Shown here one piece after another: positions 44,577 to 53,976 of a stretch of DNA of 64,000 nucleotides. The translations under genes were made by a program, and so were the position numbers. Each line of letters opens with the position of its first letter. The stretch's first letter is position 1. Source of the DNA: Muricoccus harenae (lineage in GTDB: Bacteria > Pseudomonadota > Alphaproteobacteria > Acetobacterales > Acetobacteraceae); the NCBI RefSeq assembly GCF_009848505.1, contig NZ_WWDL01000004.1:62001-126000 (forward strand), written 5' to 3'. Under the pieces are notes generated by a model. It had not been told where the DNA came from and made no database searches. It worked only from the letters and a program-made list of their open reading frames with translations.

Positions 44577-45245
44577 CTAGCCGAGCAGCACGTCCCGCGC
44601 CGCATTCAGCCGCGCGGCGAGCCAGTCGGACCCGCCCGCATCCGGATGGGCCGTCCGCATCAGCCGCGCATGGGCAGCGCGGACCTCCGCCTCGCTCGCC
44701 CCCTCCGCCAGCCCCAGGATCGACAGCGCTTCCGCCCGGTCCGGCGAGGCCGATGCCCTGGCGGAGCCCATGTTCCGCCATCCGGCATGCATGCGGTCCA
44801 GCCAGGCCTCGACCAGCGGAACGCTCTCCGGATCATCGGCCGCTGCCTCCGCGAGCAGGGCCCGCAGCTCGTCGGGCCCGAGTTCCGACAGGTCCCGCCC
44901 GGCCCAGCGCCCCCGCAGCACCCGGCCCGACAGCGTGCCGGTGCCGGGATCGAGTCGCATGGAGAGCATCGCCGTCTCCACCATGTCGGCCGGCGCGCCG
45001 CCGAAGGTGCCGGGCGGCTGCCGCGCCTTCCACCAGCGCCAGACCAGTGGCCCGAACAGCGCCAGGACCCAGAAAAGCTGCCCGGCCCGGCCCGAGAGCA
45101 GCAGTACGGCGAGCAGGACGATCCCGAGGGCCGCCGCGATCACCGCCAGCGCCCATTTCACCTGCGCGACGCCGGCCGAGCCGAAGGCGCGCAGCCCGCC
45201 CACCATCAGCGCCAGCAGCACCGCCCCCGCGGCGAGCCAGATCAT
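44577..45245 (-). CDS. Membrane-anchored J-domain protein
   Basis: This 222-aa protein has two hydrophobic helices at the N-terminus (MIWLAAGAVLLALMVGGL and WALAVIAAALGIVLLAVLLL) and a WVLALFGPLVWRWWKA segment. A soluble region follows (MVETAMLSMRLDPGTGTLSG). The C-terminus is a J-domain: EALSILGLAEGASEAEVRAA HARLMR, then the essential HPD in TAHPDAGGS, then DWLAARLNAARDVLL. It would recruit and stimulate Hsp70 (DnaK) at the membrane. Its ATG overlaps the upstream VWA gene stop (ATGA), so the two are translationally coupled. It resembles DjlA-like or Tim14-like proteins of alphaproteobacteria. Confidence 0.88.
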   Translation of the reverse strand: MIWLAAGAVLLALMVGGLRAFGSAGVAQVKWALAVIAAALGIVLLAVLLLSGRAGQLFWVLALFGPLVWRWWKARQPPGTFGGAPADMVETAMLSMRLDPGTGTLSGRVLRGRWAGRDLSELGPDELRALLAEAAADDPESVPLVEAWLDRMHAGWRNMGSARASASPDRAEALSILGLAEGASEAEVRAAHARLMRTAHPDAGGSDWLAARLNAARDVLLG

Positions 45246-45931
45246 CGCCCCGGCCCCTGAAGCTGCGCCAGCAGCGCGGCCGCGCCCGGCAGCCGCGCCA
45301 GGGCCTCGCGCCCGCCGGTGGCATAGGCGGCGGCGCCCCGCAGCAGGTCCGCCAGCGCGCGGGGGCTGCGATGGTCGAAGGGCGCCCAGGCGCCGCCCGA
45401 ATGGCGGGCGATCCCGCGCAGCACTTCGGACGCACCCGGGTCGTCTCCCTCCTGGAACACGAAGGCCGGCACGCCGCGCGCGCCGAGCCGGGCGGCGGCA
45501 CGCCAGATCGGGTCCCGCTCCTCCTCCACCGCATCCCCGACGAAGACGAGGGCGTGCAGCCTCTCCCGCGCCGCCTCCGCCTCGGTATGGCGCAGCAGGC
45601 GCAGGATCTGCGTATGCCCGCCCCGGCACTCCACGCCGCTCATGCGCGCAGCCAGTGCGGAAGCATCGGTGACGAAGGGCGTGGCCATGAACTCCCCATG
45701 GCCGCGGTAGAAGGCGAGGCTCACCGCCAGCCGCCCGGGCGTGGCGGCGAACATCTCCGCCTGCACATGGCAGGCGCGGTCCCAGGTCGGCTGCCGGCTC
45801 GCCGTCGCATCCACGGCGAAGATCAGCCGGGCGGGGGAGGGCGCCACGCGCAGCGCCGGCACCGAAGCGGCCTTCTGCAGGAAGGCGGCGACGGCGTTGC
45901 GGGGCGGGGCGGGAACCGGCGGCTGTGCCAT
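45242..45931 (-). CDS. VWA-domain protein
   Basis: This 229-aa soluble protein has a von Willebrand A fold. The first strand carries a metal-ion-dependent adhesion-like motif, LIFAVDATASRQPTWDRA (DxTxS). LAVSLAFYRGHGEFMATPFV and LHALVFVGDAVEEERDPIW (second acidic site) follow. The last third, GGREALARLPGAAALLAQLQ, is helical. No signal peptide is seen, so it is cytoplasmic. It precedes the J-domain gene with a 4-bp overlap, suggesting the pair acts together, perhaps in complex assembly. It is divergent from a large exported protein. Confidence 0.85.
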   Translation of the reverse strand: MAQPPVPAPPRNAVAAFLQKAASVPALRVAPSPARLIFAVDATASRQPTWDRACHVQAEMFAATPGRLAVSLAFYRGHGEFMATPFVTDASALAARMSGVECRGGHTQILRLLRHTEAEAARERLHALVFVGDAVEEERDPIWRAAARLGARGVPAFVFQEGDDPGASEVLRGIARHSGGAWAPFDHRSPRALADLLRGAAAYATGGREALARLPGAAALLAQLQGPGR

Positions 45932-46039
45932 GGATGGATTATGGGGTGTCCTCGCTTCTGCGGGAACGCATGGCGCCGGATGAAGTGGCGCGGCCCCGGC
46001 GCCTGCCCTAGCCTCCGCCGAAACCAGGGACGCCGAACC

Positions 46040-47704
46040 ATGCGACGCCGCCACCTCCTTCTCGCCAGCTGCATCGCCCTTCCGGTGGCACTCGGCGCCT
46101 ATGCCCAGGCGGCGGCGGAGCGGCAGTTCGACGTGGCCATCGCCCGGCTGCGCGCCGGCCTGGGGCCGGAGGGCACGGTGGAATGGCGCAGCCGCCGAAT
46201 CGATCCGGTGACCGGCGCTGCCAGGCTGGAAGGCGTGACCATCCGCCGCGGTGCGGACCGCCTGACGATCGAGGAGGCTGAGCTGGCGGAGCTGCGGGAG
46301 GGCCGCATCGGCCGCGCCCGCTTCGCCGGCCTTCGGATGGAGGGAACGCCCGGCCCGGGCAAGCCCGGCCCTACGGTGCTGACCGCCGGGCAGGTCACGC
46401 TGAACGCGCTGCTCCTGCCGCCCGGCCAGGGCAGCGCCGTGGACTGGTCCGCCGCCTCCGTGGAGCAGGCGGTGGCCGAAGGCTTCCGCGCGGAGGTGAC
46501 GGGACGTGGCGAGGCGGAGATCGGGCGCGTGACGCTCGCGGGCTATGCGCCCGGCGCGGTGCGGGAGGCCGTGCTGGAAGGCCTGCGCTTCAACGACCGC
46601 AGCGATGGCGAGACGCGCATCCAGCTCGGCCGCGCCCGCTTGGCCGGGGCCGTCCTGCCGCGCCCGGGCCAGCGCTTCGATCCCTGGGCACTGGCCGCCG
46701 ACGCCGCGCTGCTGGAAGGGCTGGAGCTGTCGGTCGAGCGGCAGGACGCGACCATCCGCCTCGGCCGCCTGCAGGTCGATGGCTGGGGAGAGGGGCGGCT
46801 CACCAGCCTTGCCCTCGAAGGCGCGGGGGTGACGGGCGCCACGCCGAAGACCGGCGGCTTCGCTGTCGAGCTCGGCCGCCTCGCCCTTTCCGGCGTTGCG
46901 GGGCGCGACATGGCCTATGCCTATGCCAATGACATCAACCCGCCGCTGGCAAGCCCGGGCCAGGACCAGGATGGGACGCTGGAAGGCCTCTCCATCACGA
47001 TGGAAGGCGCGCCGCTGCTCCGCATCGGCAGCATCCGCGCCCGCAACAGCTGGGATCTCTCCACGCCGGGCACGCAGCTCGGAAGCGTCTCGATGGATGG
47101 GCTGGCGGTGGACCTGCCGGCTGATTACGGCGGCAACTGGCTCGACGGCATGGGCTTCAAACGCATCCTCGCCCGGATGGACATCGGGACGCGGATGACG
47201 ACGGAGGGCGGCCGGCTCGTCGCCGATCCCTTCACCATTGAGGCTGCGGGCATGGGCACGCTCGGTTTCGCCATGGACATGCGCGGCGTCGAGGTGCCCC
47301 CGCCCGGACAACCCGCCGTCGCCAAGGACGATCCATTCGCCCTGGTGGGCAAATGGTCGGTCGCGGGCTTCACCATCCGCTACACGGATGAGGGCTTGCT
47401 GCGGGCGCTGCTGGCGCGGCAGGCGGTGCAGGAACGGGTGCCGGAACGGCAGCTGCGTGACCGCTACGCCCAAATGGTGCTCCGCACCCCCGTTCCTGGC
47501 GTGAAGCTGGGCAACGAACCGCCGGCCATACGGCAGATTCGCGAGGCGCTGGCCTCCTTCGCGCGGGAACTGGGGACCATCGAGATCGCCATGCGCCCAC
47601 CCGCGCCTGTGCCGGTGCTCGGCTTCGCCGCCATGGCCGGGATGCCGGCGGATCGGACCGTGCGGGAGCTGAACATCACCGCCACGGCCAGGCCGCCGCG
47701 CTGA
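46040..47704 (+). CDS. Exported protein of unknown function, 554 aa
   Basis: I do not recognise this gene firmly. The ATG at 46040 gives a signal peptide (MRRRHLLLASCIALPVALGAYA). The mature part is rich in short repeated units that read like beta-strand layers: WRSRRIDPVTGAARLEGVTI, then ATIRLGRLQVDGWGEGRLTS LALEGAG, and GFAVELGRLALSGVAG. This recalls AsmA/YdgA-like periplasmic proteins, but I would not assign the family. Residues from about 430 on are more helical (LLRALLARQAVQERVPERQL). It is divergent from the VWA gene and convergent with malic enzyme, 7 bp apart. Confidence 0.75.
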   Translation: MRRRHLLLASCIALPVALGAYAQAAAERQFDVAIARLRAGLGPEGTVEWRSRRIDPVTGAARLEGVTIRRGADRLTIEEAELAELREGRIGRARFAGLRMEGTPGPGKPGPTVLTAGQVTLNALLLPPGQGSAVDWSAASVEQAVAEGFRAEVTGRGEAEIGRVTLAGYAPGAVREAVLEGLRFNDRSDGETRIQLGRARLAGAVLPRPGQRFDPWALAADAALLEGLELSVERQDATIRLGRLQVDGWGEGRLTSLALEGAGVTGATPKTGGFAVELGRLALSGVAGRDMAYAYANDINPPLASPGQDQDGTLEGLSITMEGAPLLRIGSIRARNSWDLSTPGTQLGSVSMDGLAVDLPADYGGNWLDGMGFKRILARMDIGTRMTTEGGRLVADPFTIEAAGMGTLGFAMDMRGVEVPPPGQPAVAKDDPFALVGKWSVAGFTIRYTDEGLLRALLARQAVQERVPERQLRDRYAQMVLRTPVPGVKLGNEPPAIRQIREALASFARELGTIEIAMRPPAPVPVLGFAAMAGMPADRTVRELNITATARPPR

Positions 47705-47711
47705 AGCCGGC

Positions 47712-49976
47712 TCAGCTCGGCTGGGAGGCGGCGATGGCGGAGAGATTCACGATGCCTCGGGCGGTGGTGGAGGGCACCATGACATGGACCGGCTTGTTCA
47801 TGCCGAGCAGCATCGGGCCCAGCTGCAGCCCGTCGGCGGCCGCCTTCAGCAGGTTATAGGCGATATTGGCCGAATCGAGATTCGGGAAGACCAGCAGGTT
47901 GGCTGAGCCGGTCAGCTTGCCGTCATGCACCGCGCGGTCGCGGATGGCGGGCTCCAGCGCGGCATCGCCATGCATCTCGCCATCCACCTCCAGCGACGGA
48001 TCGCTTTCGCGGATCAGCGACAGCGCACGCCGCATTTTGCGCGCCGAAGGGGCATCCGACGCCCCGAATGAGGAATGGGACAGCAGGGCCACGCGCGGCG
48101 TGACGCCGAAGGCGCGCACCTGCTCAGCCGCCAGGCAGGTCATCTCCGCCACCTGCTCCACCGTCGGGTCCACCAGCAGGTGGGTGTCGACGAAGAACAG
48201 CGTGCCCGCCGGCAGGATCACGCCCGTCATCGCATAGACACGTCCGGCGTCGGGGCGCTTGCCCACGATGTCGAAGGCCTGGTGCCAATGCGTCATCCAT
48301 TCGCCCGTGCCCCCGACGATGGCGGCATCCACCCGGCCCGTCTCGAGCAGCAGCGTGGCGGCCACGGTCGGGCGCGTGCGCAGCGCACGGGCGGCGGCGT
48401 CGGGCGGGATGCCGCGGCGCCCGACCTTGCCCTGGTAGAGGGAGAGAAGCGGCGCAAAGAGCTCGGTATCCTCCGTCGGATCCAGCACCGTGACGCTGCC
48501 CTCGAGGTCCATGCGCAGGCCCATGCTGCGCACCTTTTCCGCGATCGCCTCGCGGCGGCCGATGAGCACCGGCTCGGCGATGCCCTCGTCCAGCACGGTC
48601 TGCACCGCGCGCAGTGTCCGCTCGTCCTCGCCCTCGGAATAGGCGATGCGGCGTCCGGCCCCGCGGGCAGCGGCGAAGACCGGGCGCATCAGGTCGCCCG
48701 AGCGGAAGACGAAGCGCTCCAGCTCGCGCCGGTAGGCATCGAAATCCTCGATCGGGCGCGAGGCCACGCCGGAGTCCATCGCGGCGCGCGCGACGGCGGG
48801 CGCGATCTCCAGAATCAGCCGCGGATCGAAGGGCTTGGGGATGATGTACTCGGCCCCGAAGATCGGCGCATGGCCGCCATAGGCCGCGACCACCACCTCG
48901 CTGGCCTCGGCCCGCGCCAGCCGCGCGATGGCCTCCACCGCGGCGACCTTCATCTCCTCGTTGATCGTGGTCGCGCCGGCATCCAGCGCGCCGCGGAAGA
49001 TGAAGGGGAAGCAAAGGACGTTGTTGACCTGGTTCGGATAGTCCGAGCGCCCGGTCGCCACGATCGCATCCGGGCGCGCGGCGCGCACCGCCTCGGGCAG
49101 GATCTCCGGCTCCGGATTCGCCAGCGCCAGGATCAACGGGCTCGGCGCCATGGAGGGCAGCCATTCCGCCTTCAGCACGCGCGGCGCGGAAAGTCCCAGG
49201 AACACATCCGCATCCGGCAGCGCCTGCTCCAGCGTGCGGGCGTTGGTCGCGCGGGCGTAGCGGGACTTGTACGGGTCCATCAGGACCTCCCGCCCCTCAA
49301 AGACCACGCCCTCGATGTCGCAGACGGTGATGTTCTCGCGCTGCGCGCCCATCGCGACCAGCAGGTCGAGGCAGGCCAACGCCGCGGCGCCCGCGCCGGA
49401 GGTGACGATCTTCGCCTGGCTGATCGGCTTGCCCTGCAGCAGCAGCCCGTTGCGCACGGCGGCCGCCACGATGATCGCCGTGCCGTGCTGGTCGTCATGG
49501 AAGACCGGGATCTTCATGCGGGCGCGCAGGGCACGCTCGATCTCGAAGCATTCCGGCGCCTTGATGTCCTCGAGATTGATGGCGCCAAAGCTCGGCTCCA
49601 GCACCGCCACCGCCTCGACGAACTTCTCCGGGTCGCGCTCCTCCACCTCGATGTCGATGGAGTCGATATTGGCGAACTTCTTGAAGAGGACCGCCTTGCC
49701 CTCCATCACCGGCTTGGAGGCGAGCGCCCCGATGGCGCCGAGGCCGAGCACGGCCGTGCCATTGGTGATGACCGCGACCATGTTGCCGCGCGCCGTGTAG
49801 TCATAGGCGGTGCGGGGATCGGCCGCGATCTCCATGCAGGCCGCGGCGACGCCGGGGGAATAGGCCAGCCCCAGGTCGCGCTGCGTCGCCATGCGCTTGG
49901 TCGGCTCGATGCTGAGCTTCCCCGGCCTCGGAAGCCGGTGGTAGTCCAGAGCAGCCTTGCGGAAATCCTCGTCCAT
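47712..49976 (-). CDS. maeB: NADP-dependent malic enzyme with phosphotransacetylase-like C-terminus
   Basis: This 754-aa two-domain enzyme converts malate to pyruvate with CO2 release. The N-terminal malic domain has [33 protein letters not shown], the metal-binding [11 protein letters not shown] (EDD/HDD) and the Rossmann motif [19 protein letters not shown]. The C-terminal half from about residue 425 is a phosphotransacetylase-like domain with [19 protein letters not shown] and [20 protein letters not shown], thought to bind acetyl-CoA as a regulator rather than catalyse. This fusion is standard for proteobacterial MaeB. The ATG at 49976 fits the family start [13 protein letters not shown]. 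Confidence 0.96.
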   Translation of the reverse strand: MDEDFRKAALDYHRLPRPGKLSIEPTKRMATQRDLGLAYSPGVAAACMEIAADPRTAYDYTARGNMVAVITNGTAVLGLGAIGALASKPVMEGKAVLFKKFANIDSIDIEVEERDPEKFVEAVAVLEPSFGAINLEDIKAPECFEIERALRARMKIPVFHDDQHGTAIIVAAAVRNGLLLQGKPISQAKIVTSGAGAAALACLDLLVAMGAQRENITVCDIEGVVFEGREVLMDPYKSRYARATNARTLEQALPDADVFLGLSAPRVLKAEWLPSMAPSPLILALANPEPEILPEAVRAARPDAIVATGRSDYPNQVNNVLCFPFIFRGALDAGATTINEEMKVAAVEAIARLARAEASEVVVAAYGGHAPIFGAEYIIPKPFDPRLILEIAPAVARAAMDSGVASRPIEDFDAYRRELERFVFRSGDLMRPVFAAARGAGRRIAYSEGEDERTLRAVQTVLDEGIAEPVLIGRREAIAEKVRSMGLRMDLEGSVTVLDPTEDTELFAPLLSLYQGKVGRRGIPPDAAARALRTRPTVAATLLLETGRVDAAIVGGTGEWMTHWHQAFDIVGKRPDAGRVYAMTGVILPAGTLFFVDTHLLVDPTVEQVAEMTCLAAEQVRAFGVTPRVALLSHSSFGASDAPSARKMRRALSLIRESDPSLEVDGEMHGDAALEPAIRDRAVHDGKLTGSANLLVFPNLDSANIAYNLLKAAADGLQLGPMLLGMNKPVHVMVPSTTARGIVNLSAIAASQPS

Positions 49977-50068
49977 GCCGCCGTTATGGCCCTGCCGGCG
50001 CGGCGGCGCCAGCGGGGAACCGGGTCCTTCGCGCGGCGTTCGCCGCATGACAGGAAGCGACGGAGGCG

Positions 50069-50284
50069 GTGTTGGCGGGACCATCGGGCGATCTGGCGGA
50101 CGATCCGGGCGGCGAGTCGCGGCCCGGGGACAAGGCGCCGCCCGGCACGCCGGGTACGGCGGAAGTGCTCTGCCCGGAATGCCAGGGAAAAGGGGAGCTG
50201 ATGGGAAAGCCCTGCCTGGCCTGCAACGGCACGGGCGTGGTGACCCGGGACCCGAAGCGCGAGGCGCCGGAACCATTGGGCTGA
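50069..50284 (+). CDS. Small protein with a DnaJ-type CxxCxGxG zinc-binding pair
   Basis: This protein of about 71 aa has a disordered, Gly/Pro/Asp-rich first half (AGPSGDLADDPGGESRPGD) and a compact C-terminal half with two DnaJ central-domain repeats, CPECQGKGEL and CLACNGTGVV. The four cysteines make one zinc site. It lacks any J-domain. The start is a GTG at 50069 or the adjacent TTG, after GGAGG. It is divergent from maeB and about 105 bp before the leader hairpin of the tRNA. Orphan CxxCxGxG proteins can bind zinc or partner proteins; the role is unknown. Confidence 0.7.
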   Translation: MLAGPSGDLADDPGGESRPGDKAPPGTPGTAEVLCPECQGKGELMGKPCLACNGTGVVTRDPKREAPEPLG

Positions 50285-50390
50285 AGCCGGGGAGTTGATC
50301 CAGGGCTGAAACTGCTGGGCTGCCCTGACCCCGGCGGATCTGGGACTCAGCCGCCGAGCGCGCTACATCGCGCCGGCAGGAACCGAGAGA

Positions 50391-50408
50391 GGTGCCCCGA
50401 GGGGCACC
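50391..50408 (-). terminator. GC hairpin downstream of tRNA-Leu
   Basis: GGTGCCCC and GGGGCACC flank a 2-nt centre, 12 nt beyond the encoded CCA end of the tRNA on the minus strand. No T-run follows. It probably marks the end of the tRNA transcript. Confidence 0.5.
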
Positions 50409-50419
50409 CAGAGAGAAGA

Positions 50420-50505
50420 TGGTGCGGTCAAGAAGATTCGAACTTCCACGGGGTTGCCCCCACCAGCACCTCAAGCTGGCGCGTCTACCATTCCGCCATG
50501 ACCGC
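50420..50505 (-). tRNA. tRNA-Leu (anticodon GAG), CCA encoded
   Basis: The 5' acceptor GCGGTCA pairs with TGACCGC at the 3' end, followed by discriminator A and CCA (50422-50420). The anticodon stem CCAGC/GCTGG encloses the loop TTGAGGT, giving anticodon GAG, which reads CUC and CUU leucine codons. A long variable arm with GGGGGCAACCCC and the T-arm TTCGAAT mark it as a class II (leucine) tRNA. It lies 23 bp upstream of lipB on the opposite strand. Confidence 0.95.
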
Positions 50506-50528
50506 AGGCAGGCGGCGGCGTATAACCG

Positions 50529-51200
50529 ATGAGTGCGGCGGCAGCAACGGGGCAAGCCACGCCTGAATGGCTGATTTCCGATGATCGCATCCCGGTGCCC
50601 GATGCGCTGGCTGCCATGGAGGCCCGCGTGGCCGGAATCCGGGCCGCCACGGCGGGGGAGGCGGTCTGGCTGGTCGAGCACCCGCCCAGCTACACCGCCG
50701 GCACATCTTCCAGGCCCGAAGGGCTGCTGGATGCTCGCTTTCCTACGTATTCAGCAGGCCGCGGCGGGCAATGGACCTATCACGGGCCCGGGCAGCGCAC
50801 GGCCTATGTGATGCTGGACCTCACCCGGGCGCATGGCAGCATCCCGGCCCGTGACGTGCGCGCCTTTGTCCACGGGCTTGAGGAATGGGTGATCCGGGCG
50901 CTGGACCGCTTCAACATCCGGGGCGAACGCCGCGAGGGCCGTGTCGGCATCTGGGTGGCGGACCGGGTGAATGGCACCGAGTCGAAGATCGGCGCCATCG
51001 GTGTCCGCGTGTCCCGCTGGGTAACCTGGCACGGCATTGCGCTGAACGTGGAGCCGGACCTGTCGCATTTCGGCGGAATCGTGCCCTGCGGCATCTCGGG
51101 CCATGGCGTGACCAGCCTGCACGCGCTGGGGATCCCCGCGACAATGGAGGAGGCGGATTCCGCTCTGATGGCGGCCTGGGCGGAGGTTTTCGGCGGGTAG
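50529..51200 (+). CDS. lipB: Lipoyl(octanoyl) transferase
   Basis: This 223-aa enzyme transfers octanoyl from acyl carrier protein to lipoyl domains of dehydrogenases. The family blocks are [36 protein letters not shown], the catalytic lysine region [20 protein letters not shown], and the acyl-accepting cysteine in [13 protein letters not shown]. The length is normal. LipA, which completes lipoate synthesis, is not in the window. Confidence 0.96.
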   Translation: MSAAAATGQATPEWLISDDRIPVPDALAAMEARVAGIRAATAGEAVWLVEHPPSYTAGTSSRPEGLLDARFPTYSAGRGGQWTYHGPGQRTAYVMLDLTRAHGSIPARDVRAFVHGLEEWVIRALDRFNIRGERREGRVGIWVADRVNGTESKIGAIGVRVSRWVTWHGIALNVEPDLSHFGGIVPCGISGHGVTSLHALGIPATMEEADSALMAAWAEVFGG

Positions 51201-51320
51201 GGGCACCCCGGGCCCACGGATCGCGAAGGCTGGAATCAGCCGCGGGCGGGAATGCCACTCCTTCGGCAATGGGCCGAGGCGCCCAGGGCGAAGGAGCGAC
51301 GCTCCCGGCCCACAAATGCA

Positions 51321-51344
51321 AAGGGCGCCCCGAGGGGCGCCCTT
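51321..51344. terminator. Perfect 11-bp hairpin between lipB and the DEAD-box gene
   Basis: AAGGGCGCCCC (51321-51331) and GGGGCGCCCTT (51334-51344) flank GA; the practical loop is 4-6 nt. It lies between convergent genes, with only a short TT/AA edge on each side, so termination is plausible in both directions. Confidence 0.6.
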
Positions 51345-51364
51345 CACCGTTTCGCCGGCCGTTT

Positions 51365-52729
51365 TCAGCGGCCGCTGTCGCGGAAGTCGCCTTCGCGCCA
51401 GCTGCGGTCCTTGCGCTCGCCGCCAACCGTTTCAGGCCGGCGCTGGCCATGCCCGCCGGGACGCCCCTGGCCCTGGCCGCCACCAGGGCGGCCCTGGACA
51501 TGGCGCTGCCCCTCGCGTTGCGGGCCACCGCGCTGCTGGCCGCCGCCATCGCGGCGCGGACCACGATTCTGCTGGCGGTTCGGCGCGCGGGGCACCGGGC
51601 CGGTCGGGATGTCACCCTCGGCCGGAACCTGCTGGCGGGTCAGCTTCTCCACGGCGCGGAGCAGCGCGATCTCGTCAGGGGCCACCAGGGCCACCGCCTC
51701 GCCCGAGGCGCCGGCACGGGCCGTGCGGCCGATTCGGTGCACATAGGTCTCCGGCACCTCCGGCAGGTCGTACTGGATGACATGCGTCACGCCATCCACG
51801 TCGATGCCGCGGGCAGCGATGTCGGTCGCCACCAGGATCGGCGCGCTGCCGCGCTTGAAGGCATCCAGCGCCCGCTCGCGCTGGCCCTGGCTCTTGTTGC
51901 CATGGATGGCGCCGGCGGCCAGGCCGTCCTGCTCCAGCTGCTTCACGATGCGGTCCGCACCATGCTTGGTGCGGGAGAACACCAGAGCGCGGCCCACGCC
52001 CTCGCCCTTCAGCAGATCGGCCAGGATGGCGCGCTTGCCGTCGGCACGGGTGTGGATCACGCGCTGGTTCACGCGCTCCGCCGTGGTGGAGACCGGGGTC
52101 ACCTCGATCCGCACGGGGTCAGGCAGCAGCTCGCGGGCCAGCTTCGCGATGTCGTCCGGCATGGTGGCCGAGAAGAACATCGTGTGGCGCGGCTTCGGCA
52201 GCATCGCCGCCAGCTTGCGGATGGACGGCCAGAAGCCGCGGTCCAGCATCTGGTCGGCCTCGTCCAGGACGAAGGACTCGATCCCGTCCAGCCGCACGGC
52301 GCGCTGGTTGATCAGGTCCATCAGCCGGCCCGGGGTGGCGATGAGGATATCGACGCCCGTGGACATGGCCCGCTTCTGCGGGTTCTCCGGCACGCCGCCG
52401 AAGATAATGGCGGTGCGCGGCCGGATGTGGCGGCCATAGGCGCGCACGCTCTCATGGATCTGCGAGGCGAGCTCGCGGGTCGGGGAGAGGATGAGCACGC
52501 GGCAGGTGCCGGCCGGCATGCGGCGCGGGTTCTCGGCCAGGTGGTGCAGCAGGGGCAGCGCGAAGGCGGCCGTCTTGCCGGTGCCGGTCTGGGCGATGCC
52601 CAGCACGTCCCGGCCCGAAAGGGCGGCCGGAATGGCCTGGGCTTGGATCGGCGTGGGGGTGGTGTAGCCCTCTTCCTCCAGCGCGCGCAGAAGGGGCGCC
52701 GCGAGGCCGAGCTCGTTGAACTGTGTCAT
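51365..52729 (-). CDS. DEAD-box RNA helicase (RhlE type) with Gly/Arg-rich tail
   Basis: This 454-aa ATP-dependent RNA helicase has the Q motif and motif I (TPTPIQAQAIPAAL, then AQTGTGKTAAFALPLL). Motif Ia is PTRELA, Ib is TPGRLMD, motif II is VLDEADQML, motif III is SAT, motif V is VATDIAARGIDVDGV and motif VI is YVHRIGRTARAG. The last 75 residues or so are low complexity with QNRGPRRDGGGQQRGGPQRE-type repeats, typical of RhlE-like helicases that bind RNA and function in ribosome assembly or cold response. The ATG at 52729 gives the family start FNELGLAAPLLRAL. Between it and mtgA are 294 bp with no gene that I can see. Confidence 0.95.
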   Translation of the reverse strand: MTQFNELGLAAPLLRALEEEGYTTPTPIQAQAIPAALSGRDVLGIAQTGTGKTAAFALPLLHHLAENPRRMPAGTCRVLILSPTRELASQIHESVRAYGRHIRPRTAIIFGGVPENPQKRAMSTGVDILIATPGRLMDLINQRAVRLDGIESFVLDEADQMLDRGFWPSIRKLAAMLPKPRHTMFFSATMPDDIAKLARELLPDPVRIEVTPVSTTAERVNQRVIHTRADGKRAILADLLKGEGVGRALVFSRTKHGADRIVKQLEQDGLAAGAIHGNKSQGQRERALDAFKRGSAPILVATDIAARGIDVDGVTHVIQYDLPEVPETYVHRIGRTARAGASGEAVALVAPDEIALLRAVEKLTRQQVPAEGDIPTGPVPRAPNRQQNRGPRRDGGGQQRGGPQREGQRHVQGRPGGGQGQGRPGGHGQRRPETVGGERKDRSWREGDFRDSGR

Positions 52730-53023
52730 GGAATCCAATCGGGGCAGCCCATCCGGGGCTGCCGAGGCGGAAGGAGGCGCCCCGCGTGTCCGGTCGCATC
52801 CCAGGGTATCGGAAGGTCTGACGCCCCGGTCAGGGCCGCGCGCATCATTGCGCGAGGCGGCCGTCTCACGCGGCCGGAGCGTGGCCCAAACGGATCGCTG
52901 GGCACAGGCGGAAGATGGGGTAGATCGTGCTGCAGCGCAAGATGAGATGTGCCGCGCTTGACGCAGACCGGCCCGGCGGCAACCAAGGGGCATGGGTCGG
53001 CACCGCTTCTCGGGCAGGACATT

Positions 53024-53704
53024 TTGAGCGGGAAGCCGCGCTGGCGCCGCTGGCTGGCCTGGATTGCCATCGCCCTGCTGGCGGGGCCGCTGGCGCTGAT
53101 CCTCGTCTTCCGCGTCCTGCCCCCGCCGGTGACCCCGCTGATGCTGATCCGCGCCGTCCAGGGGGAGGGGCTGCGGAAGGATTGGGTTCCGCTCGACTCC
53201 ATCGCGCCCGTCCTGGGCCATGCGGTGATCGCCGCCGAGGACAACCTGTTCTGCGCGCAGGCCCTTGGCTTCGACTTTCGCGCCCTGCGCGGCGAGGCCG
53301 AGGCCTGGCTTGAGGGGGAGCGCCCGCGCGGCGCCAGCACCATCACCATGCAGACCGCGAAGAACCTCCTCCTCTGGCCGGGCCGTGACCCGCTGCGGAA
53401 GGTCATCGAGGCCTGGCTGACGCCGCAGGTCGCCTTGCTCTGGCCCAAGCGCCGGGTGCTGGAGGTTTATCTCAATATCGTGGAGTTCGGCCCCGGCACC
53501 TATGGCGCCGAAGCGGCCGCCCGCGCCTTCTTCGGCAAGCCGGCCTCCGGCCTCACGCGGCGGGAGGCAGCGCGACTGGCGGCGGTGCTGCCCAGCCCGC
53601 TGAACTGGTCGGCGGCACGCCCCTCGGACTTCGTGCTGCGGCGGGCCGCCACGATCGAGCGCCGCATGGGCCAACTTGGCCCATTGCTGGACTGCGCGCG
53701 CTAA
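53024..53704 (+). CDS. mtgA: Monofunctional peptidoglycan glycosyltransferase
   Basis: This 226-aa GT51 enzyme polymerises lipid II into glycan strands. One N-terminal transmembrane helix (WIAIALLAGPLALILVFRVL) is followed by the catalytic motifs VIAAEDNLFCAQALGFDFRA (with the catalytic Glu; here FCAQ replaces the more usual F-x-x-H), RGASTITMQTAKNLLLW, and RRVLEVYLNIVEFGPGTYG. The start is the TTG at 53024 with AGGAC upstream; the frame is open earlier without similarity. Its stop overlaps the convergent acylphosphatase stop by 4 bp. Confidence 0.93.
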   Translation: MSGKPRWRRWLAWIAIALLAGPLALILVFRVLPPPVTPLMLIRAVQGEGLRKDWVPLDSIAPVLGHAVIAAEDNLFCAQALGFDFRALRGEAEAWLEGERPRGASTITMQTAKNLLLWPGRDPLRKVIEAWLTPQVALLWPKRRVLEVYLNIVEFGPGTYGAEAAARAFFGKPASGLTRREAARLAAVLPSPLNWSAARPSDFVLRRAATIERRMGQLGPLLDCAR

Positions 53705-53976
53705 AGCGTCGGGCGGCGCAGGAAGCCCGGTTCCTCAGGCGGCTCGGCGAAGCGTTCCTCGATCCGGTCCACCCGCGCAGCCGGCGGCCCGCGCCGGGCG
53801 GCCAAAAGCACGGCGCCGACCGCGGCTTCCTCCCCGGCCAGCAGCGCCTCCACCGAACCGTCCGCGCGGTTGCGTACCCAGCCGCTCAGCCCGGCGGCGG
53901 TGGCTTCCGCCACCAGCCAGTCGCGGTAGCCGACGCCCTGGACGCGGCCCTGGATCCGCAGCAGCCGGGCCTTCAA
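53701..53976 (-). CDS. Acylphosphatase
   Basis: This 91-aa enzyme hydrolyses acyl-phosphate bonds. The signature loop is RLLRIQGRVQGVGYRDWL with the catalytic arginine, followed by GLSGWVRNRADGSVEALLAG with the catalytic asparagine. The start is the TTG in TTGA, overlapping the ATP12 stop, giving a normal family length. It is coupled to the ATP12 gene and meets mtgA at its 3' end. Confidence 0.92.
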   Translation of the reverse strand: MKARLLRIQGRVQGVGYRDWLVAEATAAGLSGWVRNRADGSVEALLAGEEAAVGAVLLAARRGPPAARVDRIEERFAEPPEEPGFLRRPTL

